Under the pieces are notes generated by a model, which was not told where the DNA came from, searched no databases, and saw nothing but the letters and a program-made list of their open reading frames with translations. Positions 33,816 through 42,126 of a DNA stretch of 64,000 bases are shown in pieces. Source of the DNA: CAZABP01 sp964483245 (GTDB taxonomy: Bacteria; Planctomycetota; UBA1135; UBA2386); NCBI GenBank assembly GCA_964483245.1, contig CAZABP010000006.1, forward strand, positions 62,001 to 126,000, given 5' to 3'. The position numbers and the translations under genes are program-made. Positions within the stretch are counted from its first letter, which is position 1, and the number at the start of each line of letters is the position of its first letter.

Positions 33816-36398
33816 TCATTCGCTCCCACACAACATCGTCCGCAGCCTGCACCAGCGCTCCTCGCCGCCCGGCTTGCCGAGCTCGAGCTCGTCCAGGATC
33901 CCGGCGATGCGCGGTGCCAACGCGACGCGGTCGCCGGTGAGCTGGATCGCCTGCACCGCTGCGGCGGCCGCCTCCGTGTCGCGGCCGGCCAGCGCGTGCG
34001 CGCGGAACCGCGCCAGCAGCGGCCCGGGATCGTCGACCGCGAGCCAATGCCAGCTCTGCGCCGCGTTCAACAACGCCTCGTCGTCGCCACTGCGCTCCGC
34101 GAGCAACGTGCGCAACTGCGCGCCGCTCGGGCCATCCGGGATCTGCTCCAGCAGTTGGTCGGAACGTGGCTTCAACGCCTGCACGTAGTCCGCCTTCGGC
34201 TTCAGCTCCAGCAGCCGGATCCAGGCCGCGATCTGCAGCTCGACCGGCATCTCGCTGCCGTCACCGAACGCCGGCGGCGGTGGCGGCTCCTGCAGCAACG
34301 CGAACACGTACCGCCAACTCTGCAACGGTGACCGCGGTGCCACGCGCTCGTCCAGCAGGCGCAGCGCCGCGTCGGACGCCGCCCGCTGCGCCGGCAGGTC
34401 ACCGCGGGCCGCCATCGCCGTGCGCGCGGCGGTCGCGAGCTGGCGCTCGAGGCCGCTGTAGGCGAGGTCGCCATACGCGACGCTCGCAGGCAGGCTCTGC
34501 GGCGCCAGCTCGCGCGCCAGCGCGGCGAGCTCACGGCAGACCCCGAACGGCAGCTCGAACGACATCAGATGCGAGGTCGGTGCCCGGTGGTGGTTGCAGA
34601 ACGCACCGAGCAGCAGACCGGTCAGTTGGGCACCACCCTCAGGCGCCTCGGCGAGCAATCCCTCCAGCCGCGTGCGCAGCGCCGCGACCCCTTGCGGTGC
34701 TTCCCAGTCGAGCAGCGCGAGCAGCAGCTGCGGCAGCCACGCCCCGGACCGCGTCATCGTGGCGCGGATCAGATCGTCGCGCGCCGCGTCCGGCTCGGCG
34801 ACGGCCGCGGTCAGCGACGCGACGGCGCGCATCAGGTACAGCGAGTAGACGCGCAGGATCGTCGGTTCGTCGCCGGCGCGGAAACGCGGGGCGTTGGCAT
34901 CGATCAGCCGCGTCAGCTCGTTGCGCGCGCCGTAGCCATTGCCTTCGGCCAGCATCGGCGCGATCCCGGGCGCCGGATCGTCGGCCAGCGCGAAGCGCAG
35001 CTGCTCCACCGCGTCGCCATCGACCTGCAGCGCCTCCGCCTGCGCGAGCAGCGCGAACGCGCGCACCGCGCCCGGCGCGTGCTCCAGCGGCAGGCCGAGC
35101 AGCGCATCGAGCAAGCCGGGCGGTCCGGCCGCCGAGCCAGGGTCTCCCTGCGCCGCGGCCACGGCGCCCTGCAGCAGACTCTCATGGTTCGCCTGCAGCA
35201 GCCGCAGCCGGTTGTCGCGGTTGCGCGTCCACATGCCGAACGAGACCAGCAGCAGCAACAGCGACAGCAGGATCGCCGCCGTCGTGCCTGGGTTCTTGCG
35301 CGCCGCGCGCATCGCGCGGGTGAACACCGATTGGCGCCGCATCCGGATCGGTTCCCCATCGGCGATCCGCTGCAGGTCGCGCGCCAGCGTCTCGCCGTCC
35401 GGATAGCGGTCGGCCGGGTCCTTCTCGAGGCAACGGTTGAGCAGCAGCTCCAGGTCGCGCGGCGCCTTCGGCAGCAGCTCGCGCAGCCGGCGCGGACGCG
35501 ATTCGAGCAGGACCTGCAGCACGCTGTCGGAGTCGGCGGTCGGCAGCGGCAGCTCGCCGGTGAGCACCTCGAACATCGTGACGCCCAGCGAGTACAGGTC
35601 GCTGGCCGGACCGACGCCGCGGCCGAGCGCCTGCTCCGGCGACGCGTAGGCAAGCGTGCCGAGGAAGCCGCCGGCCGAAGTCAGCGCCAGGCTGCCGCGC
35701 TGCTCGCCGAGGCTCTTCGACAGACCGAAGTCGGCGAGGGCGAGGTTGCCGGCCGGATCGACCAGCAGGTTCCCCGGCTTGATGTCGCGGTGCAGGATCT
35801 TGCGGGAGTGCGCGTGCGCCAGCGCGTCGGCGACGCCGGCGAACCGGCGCGCGGCTTCGCGCGGTTCGTACAGCGGCTGCTTGCGGCGGCGCGCGCCGGC
35901 GATGTGCTTGTCGAGGCTGATGCCCTGCACGCGCTCCATCGCGAAGAACAGCAGCCCGCCCGCTTCGCCGTAGTCGTAGATCGGAACGATGTTCGGATGG
36001 TGCAGCGCGGCGTTCGCGCGCGCCTCCGAGCGGAAGCGCCGGCGCATGCCGGTGTCGGCCGACAGCGCCGGCGAGAGGACCTTCAGCGCGACGTCGCGCT
36101 CCAGCGTCTCGTGCCAGGCCTCGTAGACCGTGCCCATCCCGCCGCGGCCGAGCAGTCCTGTGATGCGGTATTCGCTGATCTGCTCCGGCAGGTCGGTCTG
36201 GTCGTTGACCAGCTCGTCGAGGAAGTCGATCGCGTGCAAGCGACGGCGCAGGTCGGCCGCCGAGTCGGTCTGGTCGTTCTGCAGCGACTCACGGGCGCGG
36301 CGCTGCGCGCGCCGGTCGCCGGCCAGCAGCTCCGCCATCCGCCGGTCCGCCTCGCTCGGCGGCCCGCCCGCCTCGAGCTCGGGGCGGGTCTCCGTCAC
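33816..36398 (-). CDS. Transmembrane Ser/Thr protein kinase (PASTA-less, planctomycete type)
   Basis: An 860-aa protein. The kinase domain begins near residue 77 with the glycine loop GLLGRGGMGTVYEA, then K106 (VALKVL), HRDIKPGNLL (HRD 203-205), DFG (223-225) and an SPEQ motif; all key residues are present. One membrane segment lies at about 371-390 (GTTAAILLSLLLLLVSFGMW). The 470-residue outer part is alpha-helical and TPR-like but not recognised. The GTG start (36398) overlaps the TGA of the ECF sigma gene by GTGA. The open frame upstream belongs to the sigma gene's shadow. Together the two genes form a sigma-kinase signalling unit. Confidence 0.9.
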   Translation of the reverse strand: MTETRPELEAGGPPSEADRRMAELLAGDRRAQRRARESLQNDQTDSAADLRRRLHAIDFLDELVNDQTDLPEQISEYRITGLLGRGGMGTVYEAWHETLERDVALKVLSPALSADTGMRRRFRSEARANAALHHPNIVPIYDYGEAGGLLFFAMERVQGISLDKHIAGARRRKQPLYEPREAARRFAGVADALAHAHSRKILHRDIKPGNLLVDPAGNLALADFGLSKSLGEQRGSLALTSAGGFLGTLAYASPEQALGRGVGPASDLYSLGVTMFEVLTGELPLPTADSDSVLQVLLESRPRRLRELLPKAPRDLELLLNRCLEKDPADRYPDGETLARDLQRIADGEPIRMRRQSVFTRAMRAARKNPGTTAAILLSLLLLLVSFGMWTRNRDNRLRLLQANHESLLQGAVAAAQGDPGSAAGPPGLLDALLGLPLEHAPGAVRAFALLAQAEALQVDGDAVEQLRFALADDPAPGIAPMLAEGNGYGARNELTRLIDANAPRFRAGDEPTILRVYSLYLMRAVASLTAAVAEPDAARDDLIRATMTRSGAWLPQLLLALLDWEAPQGVAALRTRLEGLLAEAPEGGAQLTGLLLGAFCNHHRAPTSHLMSFELPFGVCRELAALARELAPQSLPASVAYGDLAYSGLERQLATAARTAMAARGDLPAQRAASDAALRLLDERVAPRSPLQSWRYVFALLQEPPPPPAFGDGSEMPVELQIAAWIRLLELKPKADYVQALKPRSDQLLEQIPDGPSGAQLRTLLAERSGDDEALLNAAQSWHWLAVDDPGPLLARFRAHALAGRDTEAAAAAVQAIQLTGDRVALAPRIAGILDELELGKPGGEERWCRLRTMLCGSE

Positions 36399-36916
36399 AG
36401 ATCCAGCTCCTCGCCGAGCCGCTTCAAGGCGCGGCCGAGCAGCAGGTGGATCGCGTTCTCGCTGCGCCCCATCCGCTCGGCGATCTCCTTGACCGGGAGA
36501 CCTTCGATCCGGGCATACAGGACCACTTCGCGGTGGTCTTCCGACAGCCGGCCGAGGGCCTGCTCGAGCAGGCCCAGGCGGTCCTTGCGGTCGGCAGCCG
36601 TGACCGGACCGGACCGGCGGTCGGCGAACGGGAAGTCGGTGCGCATCGCTTGCTCCCGACGCGGATCGCGGGCGGCCACTCCGACCTGGTCGCGCAGGAT
36701 CCGGGCGACCTTGCGCTTGGCGAGCACGACGAGCCACGCACCGGCGTTCGCCTCGTCCTCGAGCGTGTGCCAGGAATTGATCGCCTCGATCGCGACCTCC
36801 TGGAGCACGTCCTCCGGGTCCATCCGGGTCCGGAGCTCCGGCCCCATGCGGAGGTAGATCACCGACAGCAGCCGGTCGCGGTAGCGCTCGAATGCGGCGT
36901 CGGGGGTCAGGGTCAT
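36395..36916 (-). CDS. RNA polymerase sigma factor, ECF family (planctomycete kinase-linked type)
   Basis: A 173-aa sigma factor. Region 2 has RMDPEDVLQEVAIEAINSWHTL, and region 4 has LSEDHREVVLYARIEGLPVKEIAERMG with SENAIHLLLGRALKRLGEEL. It matches the ECF groups found next to Ser/Thr kinases in Planctomycetota. No anti-sigma gene is present; control is therefore probably by the downstream kinase (inference). ATG 36916 starts the family sequence. Confidence 0.88.
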   Translation of the reverse strand: MTLTPDAAFERYRDRLLSVIYLRMGPELRTRMDPEDVLQEVAIEAINSWHTLEDEANAGAWLVVLAKRKVARILRDQVGVAARDPRREQAMRTDFPFADRRSGPVTAADRKDRLGLLEQALGRLSEDHREVVLYARIEGLPVKEIAERMGRSENAIHLLLGRALKRLGEELDL

Positions 36917-37020
36917 CGGAGCGGGGAATCTAACGGGTGCGGGGGGCGGGAATCAGGGATCGCGGCGGGGTGAGGGCGGCGGTTGCGGGAGGCTCGGGGA
37001 TCGGCCGACGGCATCGAGAC

Positions 37021-37470
37021 TCAGGTCGCGGATCCGCGGTACTGCTCCGGCACCGCTTGGCCGGCGCGGCGGTAGGCGCTGGTGACGCACTGCTCGTAGT
37101 CCGCTGGCAGCAGGTCGCGCAGTCCGATCTCGAAGACCTCCCGGCGCTCGCTCAGCCGCGTGAGCTCGAGGTTCTGGATGCTGTGGCGTCTGAGCAGCGC
37201 GGCAACCCGCGCCGACACGATCCGCGTCATCGAAGCACGCCCGTTTCGGTCCCGGATGTCGACGCAGAAGTCCGCGCCGCCTCACGACGATTCGTCGAAG
37301 TAGTGCCCGACGAATACCGGCCCGTACCCGCTCGGATACTCCTGCAGCTCGATCGCGCTGCGTGCGAGGTCGATCCGACCGCAGCGTCCGGTGACGGCGA
37401 ACCCGGAGTAGCCGTCGACCAGACGTCCCGACTTGTCGAACACCACGACTGGGTAGGTCGTCCATCCGGT
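37021..37470 (-). pseudogene. Broken immunity-like gene: 5' truncation and in-frame TGA
   Basis: One reading frame encodes GWTTYPVVVFDKSGRLVDGYSG...VFVGHYFDESS, then TGA (37282-37284), then GGADFCVDIRDRNG...VSARVAALLRRHSIQNLELTRLSE without a frame change. The pattern (GWTTYPVVVFD, 'YFDE-SW-G-DF', 'T-V--AL----I-N---T-LSE') resembles small planctomycete/myxobacterial proteins of the immunity-protein type. In those I recall a Trp where this gene has TGA, so a TGG-to-TGA nonsense change is likely. No start precedes the conserved block; the 5' end is cut off near 37470, next to the antitoxin gene on the other strand. Family assignment is from memory and moderate. Confidence 0.5.
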
Positions 37471-37515
37471 GGGTCGACCGCATCCAGGTGCGCGATGGTA
37501 GCCTATTGCTCCACG

Positions 37516-37791
37516 ATGAAGCCCCGCACCTGCTCTGTCCGCGTGAGCGCATCGGAGGCAAGGCGGAGCCTCGCCACGCTGTTGGACCGCGTTTCTGCCG
37601 GCGAGGAGTTCGTCATCACGAGGCATGGCTCGCCTATTGCGACGCTGCGGGCGTGCGACGCGGCGGTGGACCCGCGGAGTATGCAGCGGGCCATCGACGG
37701 CATCCTCGAACTGCGGTCGGAGTTCTTGCGGCAGGGGCCGGGGATGACGCTCGAAGAGATACGGACCGGCATCGCCGCTGATCGCAAGTGA
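37516..37791 (+). CDS. Phd/YefM-type antitoxin without a toxin
   Basis: A 91-aa protein with the Phd/YefM DNA-binding fold: VSASEARRSLATLLDRVSAGEEFVITRHGSPIATL. The Asp-rich tail ends in MTLEEIRTGIAADRK, typical of antitoxins that bind a PIN- or RelE-type toxin. The expected overlapping toxin gene is missing: a GTG overlapping the stop opens a frame of only 18 codons. ATG 37516 is chosen to start just before the fold. A degraded second copy lies at 38774-38989. Confidence 0.7.
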   Translation: MKPRTCSVRVSASEARRSLATLLDRVSAGEEFVITRHGSPIATLRACDAAVDPRSMQRAIDGILELRSEFLRQGPGMTLEEIRTGIAADRK

Positions 37792-37844
37792 GCGTGGGCA
37801 TCTGCTGTGCACCGGCCGAGTGCCGGCTCGATCGCGCGAGCTGA
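37561..37844 (+). repeat. Direct repeat copy A (antitoxin 3' part and flank)
   Basis: The stretch from AGGCGGAGCC (37561) through the antitoxin stop and about 50 nt beyond recurs, with substitutions and an internal deletion, at 38774-39047. The stop-spanning string GCAAGTGAGCGTGGGCATCTGC is identical in both. This marks a segmental duplication around the gene at 37920. Confidence 0.7.
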
Positions 37845-37919
37845 GCTTCGATGAGCACGGGTTGACGGGTTTCTCGCGGTGCTCGACAGTCTCGCTCGTC
37901 CGTTCTGCAGGAGTCACAG

Positions 37920-38720
37920 ATGGAAGCCTCGTCGAGCCGTCGGGCAACGGCTGTTCTGGGAGTTGTTGTCGTAGCTGCCGGCCTGACCTTCTTGTTCGGG
38001 TCGAGCGGTGCTGCGCACGAGAAGCGGGAGACTGCACCAGCACCACCAGCTTCGGCTGACGCACCGAGGCCGTCCGCCCCAGACGCGACGCACGTCAACG
38101 AGGTCGTGCCGGATCGGGCGCAGGGTCGCGTTGAGGTGCCAGTCGCTGAGCCGACGACTGCGCCCGATGTTCCTGATGAGACGGTCCCGATTCCGGATGG
38201 CGTTCCACCACCGACGGGGAACACGGAGGTGATGAACATGCTCGCGGACATGAGGTTCAACGGTGTGCAGATGCCCAACCCGCCGCTTCAGCCATCCGAG
38301 CAGGACTGGATCGAGCTGGCGAAGGCGTGGGAGCGCATGGGGCGCGAGATCCAGCTCTGTGAGAGCGAACGCTTCAAGCGCATTCGCGAGCTGGGCAGCG
38401 CACGGATGGAGCAGGGTCTCGCCGATGTCTACAACGCTGACGACTACCCTGCCCCGGACCCGAAGGACCCGAACGCGAAGGATCTGCGACCCTGGGTTGG
38501 CCGGGATCCCGATCAGGAGGTGATGGTTACCTACCGCGACAATCCACGGACAGGAAGAGAGCAGGTGTTCGTGGTGCGGATGCTGCCTGGCACCGACGCG
38601 AAACTGGATGCTGCTGTAGCAAAGTCCGAGAACGCGAAGCGTATGCGGGTCGCCTACGCGAACACGGCCTTCGCTCCGTACTTGCCGTACCTGAACCCGC
38701 CGAAGAAGGAGTCGAAATGA
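37920..38720 (+). CDS. Single-pass membrane-anchored protein of unknown function
   Basis: A 266-aa protein with a strong ribosome binding site (AGGAG, 37909-37913) 6 nt before ATG. Residues about 10-27 (AVLGVVVVAAGLTFLFG) form a membrane anchor or uncleaved signal. A low-complexity stretch rich in Pro, Ala, Glu and Asp follows to about residue 100, then a charged soluble domain (EQDWIELAKAWERMGREIQLCESERFKRI). I recognise no family. It has visibly more mixed codon use than the genes to either side and lies between the two antitoxin copies, so it looks like inserted accessory DNA. Confidence 0.65.
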   Translation: MEASSSRRATAVLGVVVVAAGLTFLFGSSGAAHEKRETAPAPPASADAPRPSAPDATHVNEVVPDRAQGRVEVPVAEPTTAPDVPDETVPIPDGVPPPTGNTEVMNMLADMRFNGVQMPNPPLQPSEQDWIELAKAWERMGREIQLCESERFKRIRELGSARMEQGLADVYNADDYPAPDPKDPNAKDLRPWVGRDPDQEVMVTYRDNPRTGREQVFVVRMLPGTDAKLDAAVAKSENAKRMRVAYANTAFAPYLPYLNPPKKESK

Positions 38721-38773
38721 TTCTGCTCGCGAAGATCGCGATCAGCGGCGTGTGGTCCAGCGGATGAGGGGCT

Positions 38774-38989
38774 AGGCGGATCCCCGGCACGCGGTTGGAC
38801 CGCGTTTCTGCAGGCCACGACGCGCGGCGCGTCATCGCGACGCTGCGGGCGCGCGACGCGGCGGTGGACCCGCAGAGGATGCAGCAGGCCACCGACTGCA
38901 TCCTCGAGCTGAGGTCGGAGTTCCTGCGGCAGCGGTCGGGAATGACGCTCGAAGAGATACGGACCGCCATCGCCGCGGATCGCAAGTGA
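38774..38989 (+). pseudogene. Degraded second copy of the Phd-type antitoxin
   Basis: DNA from 38774 matches the antitoxin gene at 37561 onward (TTGGACCGCGTTTCTGC and GACGCGGCGGTGGACCCGC are shared). The segment coding EEFVITRHGSPI has been replaced by a shorter unrelated stretch, and the 5' third of the gene is absent. The C-terminal part, ending in SGMTLEEIRTAIAADRK, is still readable from 38795. It cannot make a full DNA-binding antitoxin. No toxin follows; the DNA after it is the 3' end of a TPR gene on the other strand. Confidence 0.6.
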
Positions 38990-39047
38990 GCGTGGGCATC
39001 TGCCTGGCCATGACACCGGCCGAGCGCCGGATCCTCGCTCGAGCTGA

Positions 39048-39848
39048 CTACTTGCGGGACGGATTGCGCTGCTGCTCGGCGAACAGCCGCTCGGCATCCG
39101 CGCGGTGTCGCTGTGCCTCGGTCTCGTCGCCTAGCCGAGTGAGTACCGTCGCCAGGTTGCCATGCGCGATCGCGAGCTTCGGGTCGAGCTGGATCGCATG
39201 CTGCAGCTCCGCGGCTGCCTCGGCGAGCTCACCGAGCTGCGTCAAGGCGTAACCCAGGTTGTTGCGGACCATCGCGGCCTTCGGATCGAGCTCGAGCGAG
39301 CGGCGCAGCGCTGCTACGGATCCCGGGAGGTCGCCGCGCATGCCGAGGATCTGACCGAGCAGGGCGTGCGCGCGTGCATCCTGCGGATCGAGCGAGAGTG
39401 CGGCGCGCGCGTGCTCCAGCGCCTCGTCGAGCTTGCCCAGACGCGCGAAGTCCTCACCGAGATTGCGGCGGGCGTTCGCGTAGTCCGGCGCCAGTTCGAC
39501 CGCGCGCACGTGGTGCTGCACGGCTGCGTCGAGGCGACCGAGATCGCGCAGACTCACGCCGAGGTCGTCGTGGGCTTCGTGGTACATCGGCTTCAGCCGG
39601 ATCGCGTTCTCGAAGTGCAGAACGGCCTCCTCGTTGCGTCCGAGGCGACCCAGCGCATTGCCGATCTCCCGGTGCGCGCCGGCGTGTTCAGGCACCGCGC
39701 GCAGCACCGCGCGCTGGCACTCGATCGCTTGCTCGAGCTGACCCGCGCGGCGCAGCTCGATGCCGCGTTGGTGTTCGGCCTCTGGTCCAGGCGCACAGCC
39801 AGCAGCGACGCAACAGATCAGAACGAGCCAAAGGCTGTGGTGCGTCAC
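39048..39848 (-). CDS. TPR-repeat lipoprotein
   Basis: A 266-aa protein starting at GTG 39848, with a lipoprotein signal (LWLVLICCVAAGCAPG; the lipobox Cys is in AAGC). From about residue 25 it has six tandem tetratricopeptide repeats, with phrases such as AIECQRAVLRAVPEHAGAHREIGNALGRLGRNEEAVLHFE. TPRs mediate protein-protein contacts; the partner is unknown. The start lies 18 nt behind the membrane-protein gene at 39866-40381. The first four repeats are nearly identical, also in DNA, to those of the paralogue at 41334-42122. Confidence 0.8.
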   Translation of the reverse strand: MTHHSLWLVLICCVAAGCAPGPEAEHQRGIELRRAGQLEQAIECQRAVLRAVPEHAGAHREIGNALGRLGRNEEAVLHFENAIRLKPMYHEAHDDLGVSLRDLGRLDAAVQHHVRAVELAPDYANARRNLGEDFARLGKLDEALEHARAALSLDPQDARAHALLGQILGMRGDLPGSVAALRRSLELDPKAAMVRNNLGYALTQLGELAEAAAELQHAIQLDPKLAIAHGNLATVLTRLGDETEAQRHRADAERLFAEQQRNPSRK

Positions 39849-39865
39849 GGTTGCATCGGTGGCAT

Positions 39866-40381
39866 TCAGTTGCGGGTTCGGAGCAGCAAGTACGTGATGA
39901 ACGCCGCCAGCACCAGCAGCACCAGCAGGCTCATGCCGATCCACTGCGACACCGGAGTGCGCATGGCGCGGCGCCGGATGTCGTCGAGTGTGCCGTCGGA
40001 CTCCGTCTCGCGCATCCCACGCGACCGGAGCTCCTCGCGCACAGCGGGCGGGAGGTCTGCGACCTTGGTCCGTCGCAACCGCGCAGGCCAGAGCGAGAGG
40101 AACTGTCGAAGTCCCAGGCGCCGCGTGCGCGTGAGGAACGCCTGGATCGCCGGCTGGTATGCAGGCTGGTCCCTTCCCGCGAGGAGCAGGTAGCGCCCCG
40201 CTTCGAACGGATCGCGCATCTGCAGCAGGACCCAACCAATCTGTTCGAGTGCGTCTGGATCGAAACCCGTCTGCTGCAGGCGATTCCGCAGGATCTCCTT
40301 CGCCCGCCCGAAGTCACCTTGCTGCAGCTGACGCGTGACCTTGGCGTCGAATGGTGCTCGGGGAAGGTCGGGGGAAGTCAT
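39866..40381 (-). CDS. Tail-anchored membrane protein of unknown function
   Basis: A 171-aa protein with a soluble N-terminal region whose first 65 residues resemble one or two TPR-like helical pairs (RAKEILRNRLQQTGFDPDALEQIGWVLLQM). A single C-terminal membrane segment (SLLVLLVLAAFITYLLL) is followed by a short RTRN tail. No family is recognised. ATG 40381 overlaps the TGA of the upstream gene by ATGA, so it is coupled to the 187-aa protein and to the TPR lipoprotein downstream. Confidence 0.7.
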   Translation of the reverse strand: MTSPDLPRAPFDAKVTRQLQQGDFGRAKEILRNRLQQTGFDPDALEQIGWVLLQMRDPFEAGRYLLLAGRDQPAYQPAIQAFLTRTRRLGLRQFLSLWPARLRRTKVADLPPAVREELRSRGMRETESDGTLDDIRRRAMRTPVSQWIGMSLLVLLVLAAFITYLLLRTRN

Positions 40382-40941
40382 CCCTGCTGCTCCAACCCCG
40401 GCTCGAACCGCCACACCGCCCAGACGGCGCAGTCCGCGTGGTTCTCATCCGGGTAGCACGTCGCCAGTGCGGATCGGATCGCATACGCGCGGCTCGCACT
40501 GGTCACCAGGCCGCACGCGGAGAGATCCTGCGGCGTGAACGCGCGCGCAAAGCCGGTGCAGTTCGCCAGCGCACTGATTCCGGTCGCCTCTTCGATCAGG
40601 TCGAAGCCCAGGAATCGGAAGTCCTGCAGCTGCGCATGCTGCAACTCGTGCTCCGCAGGCTCCCGTGCCAACGCAAGCAGCTGATGTCGCACCGGCTCGA
40701 ATCGATCCTGGACGCGGCGACGTGCGAACTCGATGTCTCCGAAGCAGCCGAACAGGTGCTCACCGAAGACGACGTGCGGCCAGTCGGCTGCCTCGTACTC
40801 GCACAACAGCGGGGGATTCAACATGCAGTCGAGCCCGACGACTTCGGCGAGGTGCGCGTATCCCGACCACGCGATGTAACGCGCCCATGCGTCACCGGAC
40901 GCGGGCGAGAAGCGCTCGACGAAGCGATAGCCGGCGATCAC
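40378..40941 (-). CDS. Uncharacterised 187-aa cytoplasmic protein
   Basis: The protein starts at GTG 40941 and has no signal or membrane segment. It is rich in aromatic residues and has six or more cysteines (GLDCMLN, LLCEYE, FGCFGD, NCTGFA, ACGLV, TCYPDE), with paired histidines in EHELQHAQLQ, a possible metal site. I do not recognise the family. It is translationally coupled to the next two genes. Confidence 0.6.
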   Translation of the reverse strand: MIAGYRFVERFSPASGDAWARYIAWSGYAHLAEVVGLDCMLNPPLLCEYEAADWPHVVFGEHLFGCFGDIEFARRRVQDRFEPVRHQLLALAREPAEHELQHAQLQDFRFLGFDLIEEATGISALANCTGFARAFTPQDLSACGLVTSASRAYAIRSALATCYPDENHADCAVWAVWRFEPGLEQQG

Positions 40942-41001
40942 GGCCCTCGCATTGCCTCCCCGCTGCGGACACTCCCGGACCTATGCCACCGCTGCGGCAG
41001 C

Positions 41002-41307
41002 TCACACTTCATCGGTCAAGTCGTCCACATCACTCGTCGGATGCGACCACTCCGCATCGAATGCCTGGCGGATCCTCTGCAGTACCGCACTCACATCGTG
41101 GCCTTCGCGTTGGTACGCCCGCGCAACATGCCGCATGAGGTCCACCAACAGCAAGCCCCACGCGCCGACCTCCTTCCAGTGCGTACGCAGCGTCAACTGC
41201 TGCCCATTCTTGCGTGCGGCCCAGACCCGGAGGACCTCGGTTGCGTCCTCACTATCCGCGAGCGGGGGTGGCTCGAGTTCGCGCTTCCTCTGGTGATGTC
41301 CACACAT
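41002..41307 (-). CDS. Small DUF5076-type protein
   Basis: A 101-aa protein with the pattern ATEVLRVWAA, then LTLRTHWKEVGAWGLLLVDLMRHVARAYQREG and IRQAFDAEWSHPTSDV. This matches what I know of DUF5076, a small domain of unknown function found in Proteobacteria and Planctomycetota. ATG 41307 is the only good start. It lies in the same leftward series as the flanking genes, 60 nt before the 187-aa gene. Confidence 0.65.
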   Translation of the reverse strand: MCGHHQRKRELEPPPLADSEDATEVLRVWAARKNGQQLTLRTHWKEVGAWGLLLVDLMRHVARAYQREGHDVSAVLQRIRQAFDAEWSHPTSDVDDLTDEV

Positions 41308-41333
41308 GATGGTGCCCCGATCGCAAGGACTGA

Positions 41334-42122
41334 CTACTTGTGCGACTGCGCGCGCTTCAGTTCGGCGTCAGGCTTGCCGAGGCGCCCGAGCGTCTCGTCG
41401 AGGTTACGTCGGGCGTTCGCACAGTCCGGCGCCAGCTCGACCGCACGCCTGTGGTGCTGCAGCGCTTCGTCGAGGCGGCCGAGATCACGCAGAGTGACGC
41501 CGAGGTCGTCGTGGGCTTCGTGGTAGGTCGGCTTCAGCCGGATCGCGGTCTCGAAGTGCGTCACCGCCTCCGCGTTGCGACCGAGGCGACCGAGCGCATT
41601 GCCGAGTTCCCGGTGCGCTTCAGCATGCTCAGGCACCGCGCGCAGCACCGCGCGCTGGCACTCGATGGCCTCCTCGAGCTTCCCGGCGCGGCGCAGCTCG
41701 ATGCCGCGCTGGTGTTCGGCCGTTGTCCGTGCATCGATTCCTCCAAACGTCTGCAGGCACCCAATCAGCGTGACCGCGTGCACAGCCCAGAAGCGCTCGC
41801 CCCGATCCAAGGTCCCGAGTGCCCGCGCGATCAGTAGCAGCAGGGCGGAACAACCAGTCGCGATCAGGATGTACGACCAATGCACGCCGACGATCAGACC
41901 GCTCGTCGATACGGTCACCACGAGACCGAGACCAAGCAACATCGTCAGCAAAGGGTCTCTACCTCTGCTCAATGCGACGGCCGGTGCCCAGTAGGCGATG
42001 CCTAGCAACAGAGCCAGAACCGCCATGAAGGGCCACACCAGCAGCGGCACGCCGCCCGGGCAGAGCCAGGACGCTACTCCGCGACGAATGCCAGCTTCAG
42101 GTGCTTGCGGAATCTCCGGCAT
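41334..42122 (-). CDS. Membrane protein with C-terminal TPR repeats, paralogue of the TPR lipoprotein
   Basis: A 262-aa protein. The N-terminal 130 residues hold three to four hydrophobic segments (VPLLVWPFMAVLALLLGIAYW, LLTMLLGLGLVVTVSTSGLIVGV, SYILIATGCSALLLLIA). Then come four TPR repeats nearly identical to those of the lipoprotein at 39048-39848 (AEHQRGIELRRAGKLEEAIECQRAVLRAVPEH...). After the fourth repeat the sequence ends abruptly in KPDAELKRAQSHK, where the paralogue continues with two more repeats. ATG 42122 begins 4 nt after the stop of the upstream gene. Confidence 0.75.
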   Translation of the reverse strand: MPEIPQAPEAGIRRGVASWLCPGGVPLLVWPFMAVLALLLGIAYWAPAVALSRGRDPLLTMLLGLGLVVTVSTSGLIVGVHWSYILIATGCSALLLLIARALGTLDRGERFWAVHAVTLIGCLQTFGGIDARTTAEHQRGIELRRAGKLEEAIECQRAVLRAVPEHAEAHRELGNALGRLGRNAEAVTHFETAIRLKPTYHEAHDDLGVTLRDLGRLDEALQHHRRAVELAPDCANARRNLDETLGRLGKPDAELKRAQSHK

Positions 42123-42126
42123 TCGC

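Noticed and set aside
37789..37844. A truncated toxin gene overlapping the antitoxin stop
   Set aside because: The GTG-started frame is only 18 codons and shows no PIN or RelE sequence, so I do not call it a gene.
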